Below, piece by piece: positions 52,380 to 63,000 of a stretch of DNA of 64,000 nt; the first letter of the stretch is position 1, and each line of letters begins with the position of its first letter. The translations under genes and the position numbers were made by a program. Under the pieces are notes generated by a model. It did no database searches. It saw nothing but the letters and a program-made list of their open reading frames with translations, and was not told the origin of the DNA. Source of the DNA: Globodera rostochiensis (lineage: Eukaryota; Nematoda; Chromadorea; Rhabditida; Heteroderidae); contig JAEVLN010000046.1 in NCBI GenBank assembly GCA_018350325.1, forward strand, positions 62,001 through 126,000. Reading direction: 5' to 3'.

Positions 52380-55165
52380 TATCCTTGGAATTTTCTTCTT
52401 TTGACATTTTCCCTTTTTGGCACTTTTTCCTCTTGGCGTTTTATCCTTTTGACATTTTCCAACTTTTAGCTTTACCCACTTATGGCACATTCCCCGCTTT
52501 TGCTTTTTCCCCCTTGGCATTTCACTTTTTGGCACTTTTCGTTTTGGCATTTTCATCTTATGGCAGATTTTCCTTTTTGGCATTTTGCCTTTTGGCACTT
52601 TTCCCTCTTGACATTTTCTCCCTTTTTACCTTTTTCCCCTTTTGGCACCGTTCCCTTTTTGGATTTTGCCTTTTGGCACTTTTCCCTCTTGACATTTTCT
52701 CCCTTTTTACCTTTTTCCCCTTTAGGCACTTTTCCCTCTTGGCATTTTGCCTTTTGGCACTTTTCCCTCTTGACATTTTCTCCCTTTTTACCTTTTTCCC
52801 CTTTAGGCACTTTTCCCTTTTGGCATTTTGCCTTTTGGCACTTTTCCCTCTTGACATTTTCTCCCTTTTTACCTTTTTCCCCTTTAGGCACTTTTCCCTC
52901 TTGGCATTTTGCCTTTTGGCACTTTTCCCTCTTGACATTTTCTCCCTTTTTACCTTTTTCCCCTTTAGGCACTTTTCCCTTTTGGCATTTTTCCTTTTGG
53001 CATTTTTCCCTCTTGACATTTTCTCCCTATTTACCTTTTTCCCCTTTAGGCACTTTTCCCTTTTGGCATTTTTCTTTTTGGCACCGTTCCCTCTTGGCAT
53101 TTTGCCTTTTGGCACTTTTCCCTCTCGGCACCTTCCGCTTTTGGCTTTTCCCCCGTAGCATTTTTTTTTGCACTTTTTCCTTTGGCACCGTTCTTTTTTG
53201 GCATTTTGCCTTTTGGCACTTTTCCCTTTTGGCATTTTTCCTTTTGGCATTTTTCCCTCTTGACATTTTCTCCCTATTTACCTTTTTCCCCTTTAGGCAC
53301 TTTTCCCTTTTGGCATTTTTCTTTTTGGCACCGTTCCCTCTTGGCATTTTCCCCGCTTTTAGCTTTTTTCCCGTGGCATTTCACCTTTTTGCACTTTTCC
53401 TTTTAGCACCGTTCCCTCTTGGCATTTTGCCTTTTGGCACTTTTCCCTCTCGGCACCGTTTTTACGCTTTTGGCTTTTCCCCCGTAGCATTTTTTTTTTG
53501 CACTTTTTCCTTTGGCACCGTTCTTTTTTGGCATTTTGCCTTTTGGCACTTTTCCCTCTTGAGATTTTCTCCCTTTTTACCTTTTTCCCCTTTAGGCACT
53601 TTTCCCTTTTGGCATTTTTCCTTCTTGACATTTTCTCCCTATTTACCTTTTTCCCCTTTAGGCACTTTTCCCTTTTGGCATTTTTCCTTTTGGCACCGTT
53701 CCCTCTTGGCATTTTGCCTTTTGGCACTTTTCCCTCTCGGCACTGTTTCACGCTTTTGGCTTTCCCCCGTGGCATTTCACCTTTTTGCACTTTTCCTTTT
53801 GGCACCGTTCCCTTTTGGCATTTTGCCTTTTGGCACTTTTCCCTCTTGACATTTTCTCCCTTTTTACCTTTTTCCCCTTTAGGCACTTTCCCTTTTGGCA
53901 TTTTCCCCGCGTTTGGCTTTTCTCCCGTGGCATTTCACCTTTTTGCACTTTTCCTTTTGGCACCGTTCCCTTTTGGCATTTTGCCTTTTGGCACTTTTCC
54001 CTCTTGACATTTTCTCCCTTTTTACCTTTTTCCCCTTTAGGCACTTTCCCTTTTGGCATTTTCCCCGCGTTTGGCTTTTCTCCCGTGGCATTTCACCTTT
54101 TTGCACTTTTTCCTTTGGCACTGGTTCCTCTTGGCATTTTGCCTTTTGGCACTTTTCCCCGCTTTTGGCTTTTCTCCCGTGGCATTTCACCTTTTTGCAC
54201 TTTTCCTTTTGGCACCGTTTCCTTTTGACATTTTCTCCCTTTTTACCTTTTGGCACTTTCCCGCTTGGCATTTTCCCGCGTTTGGCTTTTCTCCCGTGGC
54301 ATTTCACCTTTTTGCACTTTTCCTTTTGGCACCGTTCCCTCTTGGCATTTTGCCTTTTGGCACTTTTCCCTCTCGGCACTGTTTCCCCGCTTTTGGCTTT
54401 TCCCCCGTGGCATTTCACCTTTTTGCACTTTTCCTTTTGGCACCGTTCCCTCTTGGCATTTTGCCTTTTGGCACTTTTCCCTCTCGGCACTGTTTCACGC
54501 TTTTGGCTTTCCCCCGTGGCATTTCACCTTTTTGCACTTTTCCTTTTGGCACCGTTCCCTCTTGGCATTTTGCCTTTTGGCACTTTTCCCTATCGGCACT
54601 GTTTCCCCGCTTTTGGCTTTTCCCCCGTGGCATTTCACCTTTTTGCATTTTTTCCTTTGGCACCGCTTCCTCTTGGCATTTTCCCTTTTGTCGCTTTCTC
54701 GCTTGGCACTTTTCCCCGCTTTTGGCTTTTCTTCCGTGGCATTTCACCTTTTTGCACTTTTCCTTTTGGCACCGTTTTCTTTTGACATTTTCTCCCTTTT
54801 TACCTTTTGGTACTTTCCCCCGTGGCATTTCACCTTTTTGCACTTTTCCTTTTGGCACCGTTCCCTCTTGGCATTTTGCCTTTTGGCACTTTTCCCTCTC
54901 GGCACTGTTTCACGCTTTTGGCTTTTCCCCCGTGGCATTTGACCTTTTTGCACTTTTTCCTTTGGCACCGGTTCCTGTTGGCATTTTCCCTTTTGTCGCT
55001 TTCTCGCTTGGCACTTTTCCCCGCTTTTGGCTTTTCCCCCGTGGCATTTCACCTTTTTCCACTTTTTCCTTTTGACATTTTCATCTTTGGCACTTTTCCC
55101 TCATGGCATTTTCTCTCTTTTTCCCTTTTGGCACTTTTCCCGCTTGGCACTTATTTTTGCACTGG
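52380..55165. repeat. 2.8-kb pyrimidine-rich minisatellite (TTTTGGCACTTTTCC family)
   Basis: The array is built from 15-18 bp sub-units TTTTGGCACTTTTCCCTC, TTGGCATTTTGCC and TTGACATTTTCTCCC, plus TTTTTACCTTTTTCCCC, arranged in higher-order units that change along the array. The first third has an approximately 120-bp unit with TTTAGGCAC. The later part has GGCACCGTTCCC and CGCTTTTGGCTTTTC(C/T)CCCGTGGC. Long frames exist on both strands (Phe/Trp/His-rich on plus, Lys/Gly-rich on minus), as expected for a stop-free repeat; I call no protein. Confidence 0.95.
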
Positions 55166-55261
55166 TTTTCCCTTTTATCTTTGTTAAAAAATTTTAAAAC
55201 TAATTTATTTTGGCTTTAATAAAAGAAAAAAATGAATTAACCTGTTTGTTTAATTTTAATT

Positions 55262-55345
55262 AATTGAAAAAAGAATCTTGCATTCGGGAATTGAACCCAC
55301 ACATCACGTATTAAACGCTAAAGCGCTTATCCACTACCCCACCGA
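55262..55345 (-). repeat. tRNA-like sequence, minus strand
   Basis: Read on the minus strand it has GGGGTAGTGGATAAGC (A-box-like), ACGTGATGTGTG and GGGTTCAATTCCCG (B-box-like), as in a tRNA D-arm and T-arm. The ends do not clearly form an acceptor stem. A tRNA pseudogene or SINE head is the cautious reading. Confidence 0.45.
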
Positions 55346-57050
55346 CAGCAACGAAAGTTTCTCTTGCTTTTTCTTTACCATCCGCTAATCTCTGCTGCTC
55401 ATCATTTCTCACTCACACTCCCTCCTTTCATTCTTTCTCTTGCCTCTTCTCCCTTACTCTTTCCCCTTCCTTCTTCCTCTGCGCTCCCACACCAATTGGA
55501 CAGCGCTGCGCACCCGCTGCAAATGAGCAGCGAGTGGCGTACGCGTCAGCGACGCGCACGCCACAGCGGGCAGCGCAGCCATTTGCTCAATATCTCTACC
55601 CCCACCTTATCTCTCATTTTTTCTCTCTTTCCCTTTCAAAAGTCTCTTCACTTTCAACACTCTTTCTTTCATTTCTTGTGCCTATCCTTCTTCATTTCTC
55701 AACCTATTGGCACAACGTTTTCGCCAAATTTAACAGCGTCACAAACAAACACACACGTCTCCTTTTTATATAAGGATTGTTTTAATATACCTCGGGGGAT
55801 GGTCAAGACTGTAAATTTATCAAAAACTCGCAAGAACAAAGACCAAAATCGAGACTTTTTGAAAATTTTTCCGAAACTTAGAAGAAAAATGTTCAATTTG
55901 CGCAAAAATTTTTTTAGTGTGAATTTCTTAACCAAGATTCAAAAAAAAAATTTTTTACCGACAGCGCCTGTCGGCACCATCGGACTCTTCTTCCTAGGTA
56001 AAGCGATCTTTTGGGTGCATTTTGGTTTAGGGGTGCATTTTTAGTTTGAAAAAAAAAATTGGTTTTAAAAAAGGTAACAAAAAATTGCATTTTTTCAAAA
56101 AAGCACTCCTAAAAATGGATTTTGCCCATCCCCAGCTGACTGGGGATCCCCGTCCCCCGGTTTGCTCATCCCCGAAAACCCTAGTTTTGAACAAATTTTA
56201 TTCCCTATTTTGCCACTTTTTGGGGTTTTTAGTCTTCCGGTCCGAGTCCCACTCAAGCCAAAACTTTCCGAATCCCCTGCACGTATTAGGCTAAGCGTAA
56301 GCCTAAGCCTAAGCCAGGGTGGCTAAGGCCTAAGCTAGGCTTAGGCTTAGGCTTAGTACGGGACTGAATCGGCACTCAGTAGCCAAAAATGCAAAAGGAA
56401 TGGACTTTTGAAGAAAGAATAGTCGTCGTCATGTAAAAGGCGCAGTCGGTCGCTTCCCTGGTTGATTATAGCTCGGGTTCTAACCCTTTTAGCACACGGA
56501 CATTTTTTTCACATTTTTTAATTTGTCTTTATTAATAAATCCCTAAAAAATGCTTAATTTTTTTTGCGAACATTTTGATGAAAATTCTCACAAAAATTCC
56601 AAAAATTTCCCTGCGGCGCCTGTCGGCATCGCCGGACAGCCCCCCACTCTTAAACTCTTAACCAATTTTTTTTTTGAAAATCAAAAAGTTTTGAAGGTTG
56701 AAAAGCAAAAAAAAAAAAACATTAGGAATAGACGACTTCGAAGAAAGAGGAAGTCGTCTTGCAAATGGCGCAATTGGTCGCCTCCCCGTTACTTCTTTAT
56801 ACCCCGGGTTCGAACCCGCGAGCATGCAGACGTTTTTTTTTACATTTTAAAATTTTTTTTTACCACTTGTGTCAACAAACAAAAAAAAAGTTTTTGTTTT
56901 CATTCGATAAAAAAAGGTGTTTCTAGGAGTTTCGGGTTAAATTCTCAATTTTTAATTTTTATTGACGAATTCCTAATCAGAGCGTCAAATAACATATTTT
57001 CAGACAATTGAATCGCGTCAAGATTTTTCGAGAGCTCGAGACTTTTCCCA
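55346..57050. other. Mixed interval: CT-rich tract, hairpin cassettes, SINE-like heads, telomere-like repeats
   Basis: The segment 55370-55700 is CT-rich with a GC-richer core (GCGCACCCGCTGC...) and no recognised gene. GATA-type hairpin cassettes in reverse orientation lie at 55958-55983 and 56611-56639. Two tRNA-like heads with GGCGCA(G/A)T and GGGTTC(G/T)AACCC are at about 56425-56510 and 56745-56830. A palindromic pair of TTAGGC-like arrays is at 56284-56356. A 72-bp sequence at 56938-57009 matches 21679-21750. Confidence 0.6.
56284..56356. repeat. Inverted telomere-like (GCCTAA)3 / (TTAGGC)3 pair
   Basis: TAAGCCTAAGCCTAAGCC is followed by AGGGTGGCTAAGGCC and then GGCTTAGGCTTAGGCTTAG, so two short arrays of the nematode-type telomere hexamer face each other. 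Similar single units with the same GAGCCAGGGTGGC spacer occur at 4830-4960 and 48364-48415. Confidence 0.7.
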
Positions 57051-57054
57051 AAAT

Positions 57055-60000
57055 TCCCGGTCGGGACGGGACTTTTTGGAAACTGAAAGTCCCGGTCCCG
57101 GTTTTTCTGGTCCCGGGAAGTCCCGGTTCTGGTTTTTCTGGTCCCGGGAAGTCCCGGTCCCGGTTTTTCTGGTCCCGGGAAGTCCCGGTCCCCGTTTTTC
57201 TGGTCCCGGGAAGTCCCGGTCCCGGTTTTTCTGGTCCCGAGAAGTCCCGGTCCCCGTTTTTCTGGTCCCGGGAAGTCCCGGTCCCCGTTTTTCTGGTCCC
57301 GGTTTTTCTGGTCCCGGGAAGTCCCGGTCCCAGTTTTCTGGTCCCGGGAAGTCCCGGTCCCGGTTTTTCTGGTCCCGGGAAGTCCCGGTCCCCGTTTTTC
57401 TGGTCCCGGGAAGTCCCGGTCCCCGTCCCGTTTTTCTGGTCCCGGGAAGTCCCGGTCCCCGTTTTTCTGGTCCCGGGAAGTCCCGGTCCCCGTTTTTCTG
57501 GTCCCGGGAAGTCCCGGTCCCCGTTTTTCTGGTCCCGGGAAGTTCCGGTCCCCGTTTTTCTGGTCCCGGGAAGTCCCGGTTCTGGTTTTCTGGTCCCGGG
57601 AAGTCCCGGTCCCGGTTTTTCTGGTCCCGGGAAGTCCCGGTCCCCGTCCCGTTTTTCTGGTCCCGGGAAGTCCCGGTCCCCGTTTTTCTGGTCCCGGGAA
57701 GTCCCGGTCCCCGTTTTTCTGGTCCCGGGAAGTCCCGGTCCCAGTTTTCTGGTCCCGGGAAGTCCCGGTCCCCGTTTTTCTGGTCCCGGGAAGTCCCGGT
57801 CCCCGTTTTTCTAGTCCCGGGAATTCCCGGTCCCCGTTTTTCTGGTCCCGGGAAGTCCCGGTTCTGGTTTTTCTGGTCCCGGGAAGTCCCGGTCCCGGTT
57901 TTTCTGGTCCCGAGAAGTCCCGGTCCCCGTTTTTCTGGTCCCGGGAAGTCCCGGTCCCCGTTTTTCTAGTCCCGGGAAGTTCCGGTCCCCGTTTTTCTGG
58001 TCCCGGGAAGTCCCGGTTCTGGTTTTCTGGTCCCGGTTTTTCTGGTCCCGGGAAGTCCCGGTCCCAGTTTTCTGGTCCCGGGAAGTCCCGGTTCTGGTTT
58101 TTCTGGTCCCGGGAAGTCCCGGTCCCGGTTTTTCTGGTCCCGAGAAGTCCCGGTCCCCGTTTTTCTGGTCCCGGGAAGTCCCGGTCCCCGTTTTTCCGGT
58201 CCCGGTTTTTCTGGTCCCGGGAAGTCCCGGTCCCCGTTTTTCTGGTCTCGGGAAGTTCCGGTCCCGGTTTTTCTGGTCCCGGGAAGTCCCGGTCCCCGTT
58301 TTTCTGGTCCCGGGAAGTCCCGGTCCCCGTTTTTCTGGTCCCGGGAAGTCCCGGTTCTGGTTTTTCTGGTCCCGGGAAGTCCCGGTCCCGGTTTTTCTGG
58401 TCCCGGGAAGTCCCGGTCCCGGTTTTTCTGGTCCCGAGAAGTCCCGGTCCCCGTTTTTCTGGTCCCGGGAAGTCCCGGTCCCCGTTTTTCTGGTCCCGGT
58501 TTTTCTGGTCCCGGGAAGTCCCGGTCCCAGTTTTCTGGTCCCGGGAAGTCCCGGTCCCGGTTTTTCTGGTCCCGGGAAGTCCCGGTCCCCGTTTTTCTGG
58601 TCCCGGGAAGTCCCGGTCCCCGTTTTTCTGGTCCCGGGAAGTTCCGGTCCCCGTTTTTCTGGTCCCGGGAAGTCCCGGTTCTGGTTTTCTGGTCCCGGTT
58701 TTTCTGGTCCCGGGAAGTCCCGGTCCCAGTTTTCTGGTCCCGGGAAGTCCCGGTCCCGGTTTTTCTGGTCCCGGGAAGTCCCGGTCCCGGTTTTTCTGGT
58801 CCCGAGAAGTCCCGGTCCCCGTTTTTCTGGTCCCGGGAAGTCCCGGTCCCCGTTTTTCTGGTCCCGGTTTTTCTGGTCCCGGGAAGTCCCGGTCCCAGTT
58901 TTCTGGTCCCGGGAAGTCCCGGTCCCGGTTTTTCTGGTCCCGGGAAGTCCCGGTCCCCGTTTTTCTGGTCCCGGGAAGTCCCGGTCCCCGTTTTTCTGGT
59001 CCCGGGAAGTCCCGGTCCCCGTTTTTCTGGTCCCGGGAAGTCCCGGTTCTGGTTTTTCTGGTCCCGGGAAGTCCCGGTCCCGGTTTTTCTGGTCCCGGGA
59101 AGTCCCGGTCCCGGTTTTTCTGGTCCCGAGAAGTCCCGGTCCCCGTTTTTCTGGTCCCGGGAAGTCCCGGTCCCCGTTTTTCTGGTCCCGGTTTTTCTGG
59201 TCCCGGGAAGTCCCGGTCCCAGTTTTCTGGTCCCGGGAAGTCCCGGTCCCGGTTTTTCTGGTCCCGGGAAGTCCCGGTCCCCGTTTTTCTGGTCCCGGGA
59301 AGTCCCGGTCCCGGTTTTTCTGGTCCCGAGAAGTCCCGGTCCCCGTTTTTCTGGTCCCGGGAAGTCCCGGTCCCCGTTTTTCTGGTCCCGGTTTTTCTGG
59401 TCCCGGGAAGTCCCGGTCCCAGTTTTCTGGTCCCGGGAAGTCCCGGTCCCGGTTTTTCTGGTCCCGGGAAGTCCCGGTCCCCGTTTTTCTGGTCCCGGGA
59501 AGTCCCGGTCCCCGTTTTTCTGGTCCCGGGAAGTCCCGGTCCCCGTTTTTCTGGTCCCGGGAAGTCCCGGTCCCCGTTTTTCTGGTCCCGGGAAGTCCCG
59601 GTCCCCGTTTTTCTGGTCCCGGGAAGTCCCGGTCCCCGTTTTTCTAGTCCCGGGAATTCCCGGTCCCGTTTTTCTGGTCCCGGGAAGTCCCGGGTCCCCG
59701 TTTTTCTGGTCCCGGGAAGTCCCGGTCCCCGTTTTTCTGGTCCCGGGAAGTCCCGGTCCCCGTTTTTCTGGTCCCGGGAAGTCCCGGTTCTGGTTTTTCT
59801 GGTCCCGGGAAGTCCCGGTCCCGGTTTTTCTGGTCCCGAGAAGTCCCGGTCCCCGTTTTTCTGGTCCCGGGAAGTCCCGGTCCCCGTTTTTCCGGTCCCG
59901 GTTTTTCTGGTCCCGGGAAGTCCCGGTCCCCGTTTTTCTGGTCTCGGGAAGTTCCGGTCCCGGTTTTTCTGGTCCCGGGAAGTCCCGGTCCCCGTTTTTC

Positions 60001-63000
60001 TGGTCCCGGGAAGTCCCGGTCCCCGTTTTTCTGGTCCCGGGAAGTCCCGGTTCTGGTTTTTCTGGTCTCGGGAAGTCCCGGTCCCGGTTTTTCTGGTCCC
60101 GGGAAGTCCCGGTCCCGGTTTTTCTGGTCCCGAGAAGTCCCGGTCCCCGTTTTTCTGGTCCCGGGAAGTCCCGGTCCCCGTTTTTCTGGTCCCGGTTTTT
60201 CTGGTCCCGGGAAGTCCCGGTCCCAGTTTTCTGGTCCCGGGAAGTCCCGGTCCCGGTTTTTCTGGTCCCGGGAAGTCCCGGTCCCCGTTTTTCTGGTCCC
60301 GGGAAGTCCCGGTCCCCGTTTTTCTGGTCCCGGGAAGTTCCGGTCCCCGTTTTTCTGGTCCGGGAAGTCCGGTTCTGGTTTCTGGTCCCGGGAAGTCCCG
60401 GTCCCGGTTTTTCCTGGTCCCGGAAGTCCGGTCCAGTTTTCTGGTCCCGGGAAGTCCCGTCCCGGTTTTTTTCGGGCCCCGAGAAGTCCCGGTCCCGGTT
60501 TTTCTGGTCCCGGGAAGTCCCCGGTCCCCGTCCCGGTTTGTTCCTGGTCCCGGGAAGTCCCGGTCCTCCGTTTTCTGGTCCCGGGAAAGTCCCGGTCGCC
60601 CGTTTTTCGGGTCCCGGAAGTCCCGTCCCCGTTTTTTCTCTGTCCCGGGAAGTTCCCGGTTCTGGTTTTTCTGGTCCCGGAAGTCCCGTTCCCCGTTTTT
60701 CTGGTCCCCGGGAATCCCGGTCCCCCCGTTTTTTTCTTCTGGTCCCCGGAAGTCCCGGTCCCCGTTTTTCTGGTCCCGGTAAGTCCCGGTCCCCGTTTTT
60801 TTCGTGTCCCGGTAAGTCCCCGTCCCCGTTTTTCTGGTCCCCAGGGAAGTCCCCGGTCCCCGTTTTTCTCTGGTCCCGGAAGTCCCGGTCTCCGGTTTTG
60901 TTCTGGTCCCGGGAAAGTCCCGGTTCTGGTTTTTCCTGGTCCCGGGAAGTCCCGGTCCACGTTTTTCTCTGGTCCCGGGAAGATCCAGGTCCCGTTTTTC
61001 TGGTCCTAGAAAGTCCCGGTCCCCGTTTTTCTGGTCCCGGAAGTCGGTCCCGTTTTTCTGGTCCCGGGAAGTCCCGGTTCTGGTCCCCGGTCCCGTTTTT
61101 CTGGTCCCGGGAAGTCCCGGTCCCCGTTTTTCTGGTCCCGGGAAGTCCCGGTCCCGTTTTCCTTCTTTGAATGTCCGGTCCCCGTTTTCTGGTCCCGGGA
61201 AGTCCCGGTTCTGGTTTTTCCTGGTCCCGGGAAGTCCCGTCCCGGTTTTTCTGGTCCCGGGAAGTCCCGGTCCCCGTTTTTCTGGTCCCGGAAGTCCCGG
61301 TCCCCGTTTTTCTGGTCCCGGAAGTCCCGTCCCCGTTTTTCTGGTCCCGGAATCCCGTCCCCTGGTTTTCTGGTCCCCGTTTTTCTGGTCCCGGAAGTCC
61401 CGGTCCCTGGTTTTCTGGTCCCGGGAAGTCCCTGTCCCGTTTTTCTGGTCCCGAGAAGTCCCGGTCCCCGTTTTTCGTGGTTCCGGTAATTCCCGGGTTC
61501 TGGTTTATTTTTTGCTGGTCCCGGAAGTCCCGGTACCCGGGTTTTTTTCTGGTCCCGAGAAGTCCCGGTCCGCGCGTTTTTTCTGGTCCCGTGAAGTCCC
61601 GGTCCCGTTTTTCTGGTCCCGGGAAGTCCCGGTCCCCGGTTTTCTGGTCCCGGGAAGTCCGGTCCGGTTTTTCTGGTCCCGGGAAGTCCCGGTCCCGGTT
61701 TTTTCTGGTCCCGGGAAGTCCCGGTCCCCGTTTTTCTGGTCCCGGGAAGTCCCGGTCCCCGTTTTTCTGGTCCCGGGAAGTCCCGGTCCCGTTTTCTGGT
61801 CCCGGGAATCCCGGTCCCCGTTTTTCGGTCCCGGTCCGTTTTCTGGTCCCGGGAAGTCCCGGTCCCCGTTTTTCTGGTCCCGGAAGTCCCGGTCCCGGTT
61901 TTTCTGGTCCGGGAAGTCCCGGTCCCCGTTTTTCTGGTCCCGGAAGTCCCGGTCCCCGTTTTCTGGTCCCGGGAAGTCCCGGTCCCCGTTTTCTGTCCCG
62001 GGAAGTCCCGGTCCGCCCGTTTTTTCTGGGTCCCGGAAGTCCCGGTCCCGTTTCTGGTCCCGGGAAGTCCCGGTCCCCGTTTTTTCTGGTCCGGAAGTCC
62101 CGGTCCCGTTTTTGGTCCGGAAGTTCCGGTCCCGTTTTTCTGGTCCCTGGGAAGTCCCCGGCCCGTTTTTCTGCTGTCCCTGGGAAGGTCCCGGCCAGGT
62201 TTTTTCTGGTCCCGGGAAGTCCCGTCCCCGTTTTTTGGTCCCGGAAGTCCCGGTCCCGTTTTTTCTGGTCCGGGAAGTCCCGGTCCCGGTTTTTCTGGTC
62301 CCGGGAAGTCCCGGTCCCGGTTTTCTGTCCGGAAGTCCCGGTCCCCGTTTTTTTGTCCCGGGAAGTCCCGGTCCCGTTTTTCTGGTCCCGGGAAGTCCCG
62401 GTCCCCGTTTTTCTGGTCCCGGAAGTCCCGGATCCCCTGTTTTTAGTGTACCGGGAAGTCCCGGTCCCGTTTTTCTGGTTACCGCGGAAGTCCCGGTCAC
62501 GTTTTTCTGGTCCCGGAAGTCCCGGTCCCCGTTTTTCTGGTCCCGGGAAGTCCCGGTCCCCGTTTTCTGTCCCGGGAAGTACCGGCCCCGGTTTTTCTGG
62601 TCCGGGAAGTCCCGTCCCGTTTTTCTGGTCCCGGGAAGTCCCGGTCCAGTTTTTCTGGGCCCGAAAGTCCCGGTCCCGGTTTTTCTGGTCCTGGGAAGTC
62701 CCGGTCCCGGTTTTTCTGGCCCTGGGAAGTCCCGGTCCCGGTTTTTCTGGCCCTGGGAAGTCCCGGTCCCGGTTTTTCTGGCCCTGGGAAGTCCCGGTCC
62801 CGGTTTTTCTGGCCCTGGGAAGTCCCGGTCCCGGTTTTTCTGGCCCTGGGAAGTCCCGGTTTTTCTGGTCCTGGGAAGTCCCGGTCCCGGTTTTTCTGGC
62901 CCTGGGAAGTCCCGGTCCCGGTTTTTCTGGTCCCGGGAAGTCCCGGTCCCCGTTTTTCTGGTCCCGGGAAGTCCCGGTCCCCGTTTTTCTGGTCCCGCCG

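Noticed and set aside
52340..54490. Open frames of 200-455 codons on both strands (Phe/Trp/His-rich on plus, Lys/Gly-rich on minus)
   Set aside because: They are translations of a minisatellite whose unit happens to lack stops in several frames; both strands are equally open and no splice or start context supports coding.
57008..62500. Pro/Gly/Arg-rich open frames up to 438 codons, collagen-like at first sight
   Set aside because: They follow the 31-bp satellite, occur on both strands and in overlapping frames, and lack a Gly-X-Y triplet pattern.
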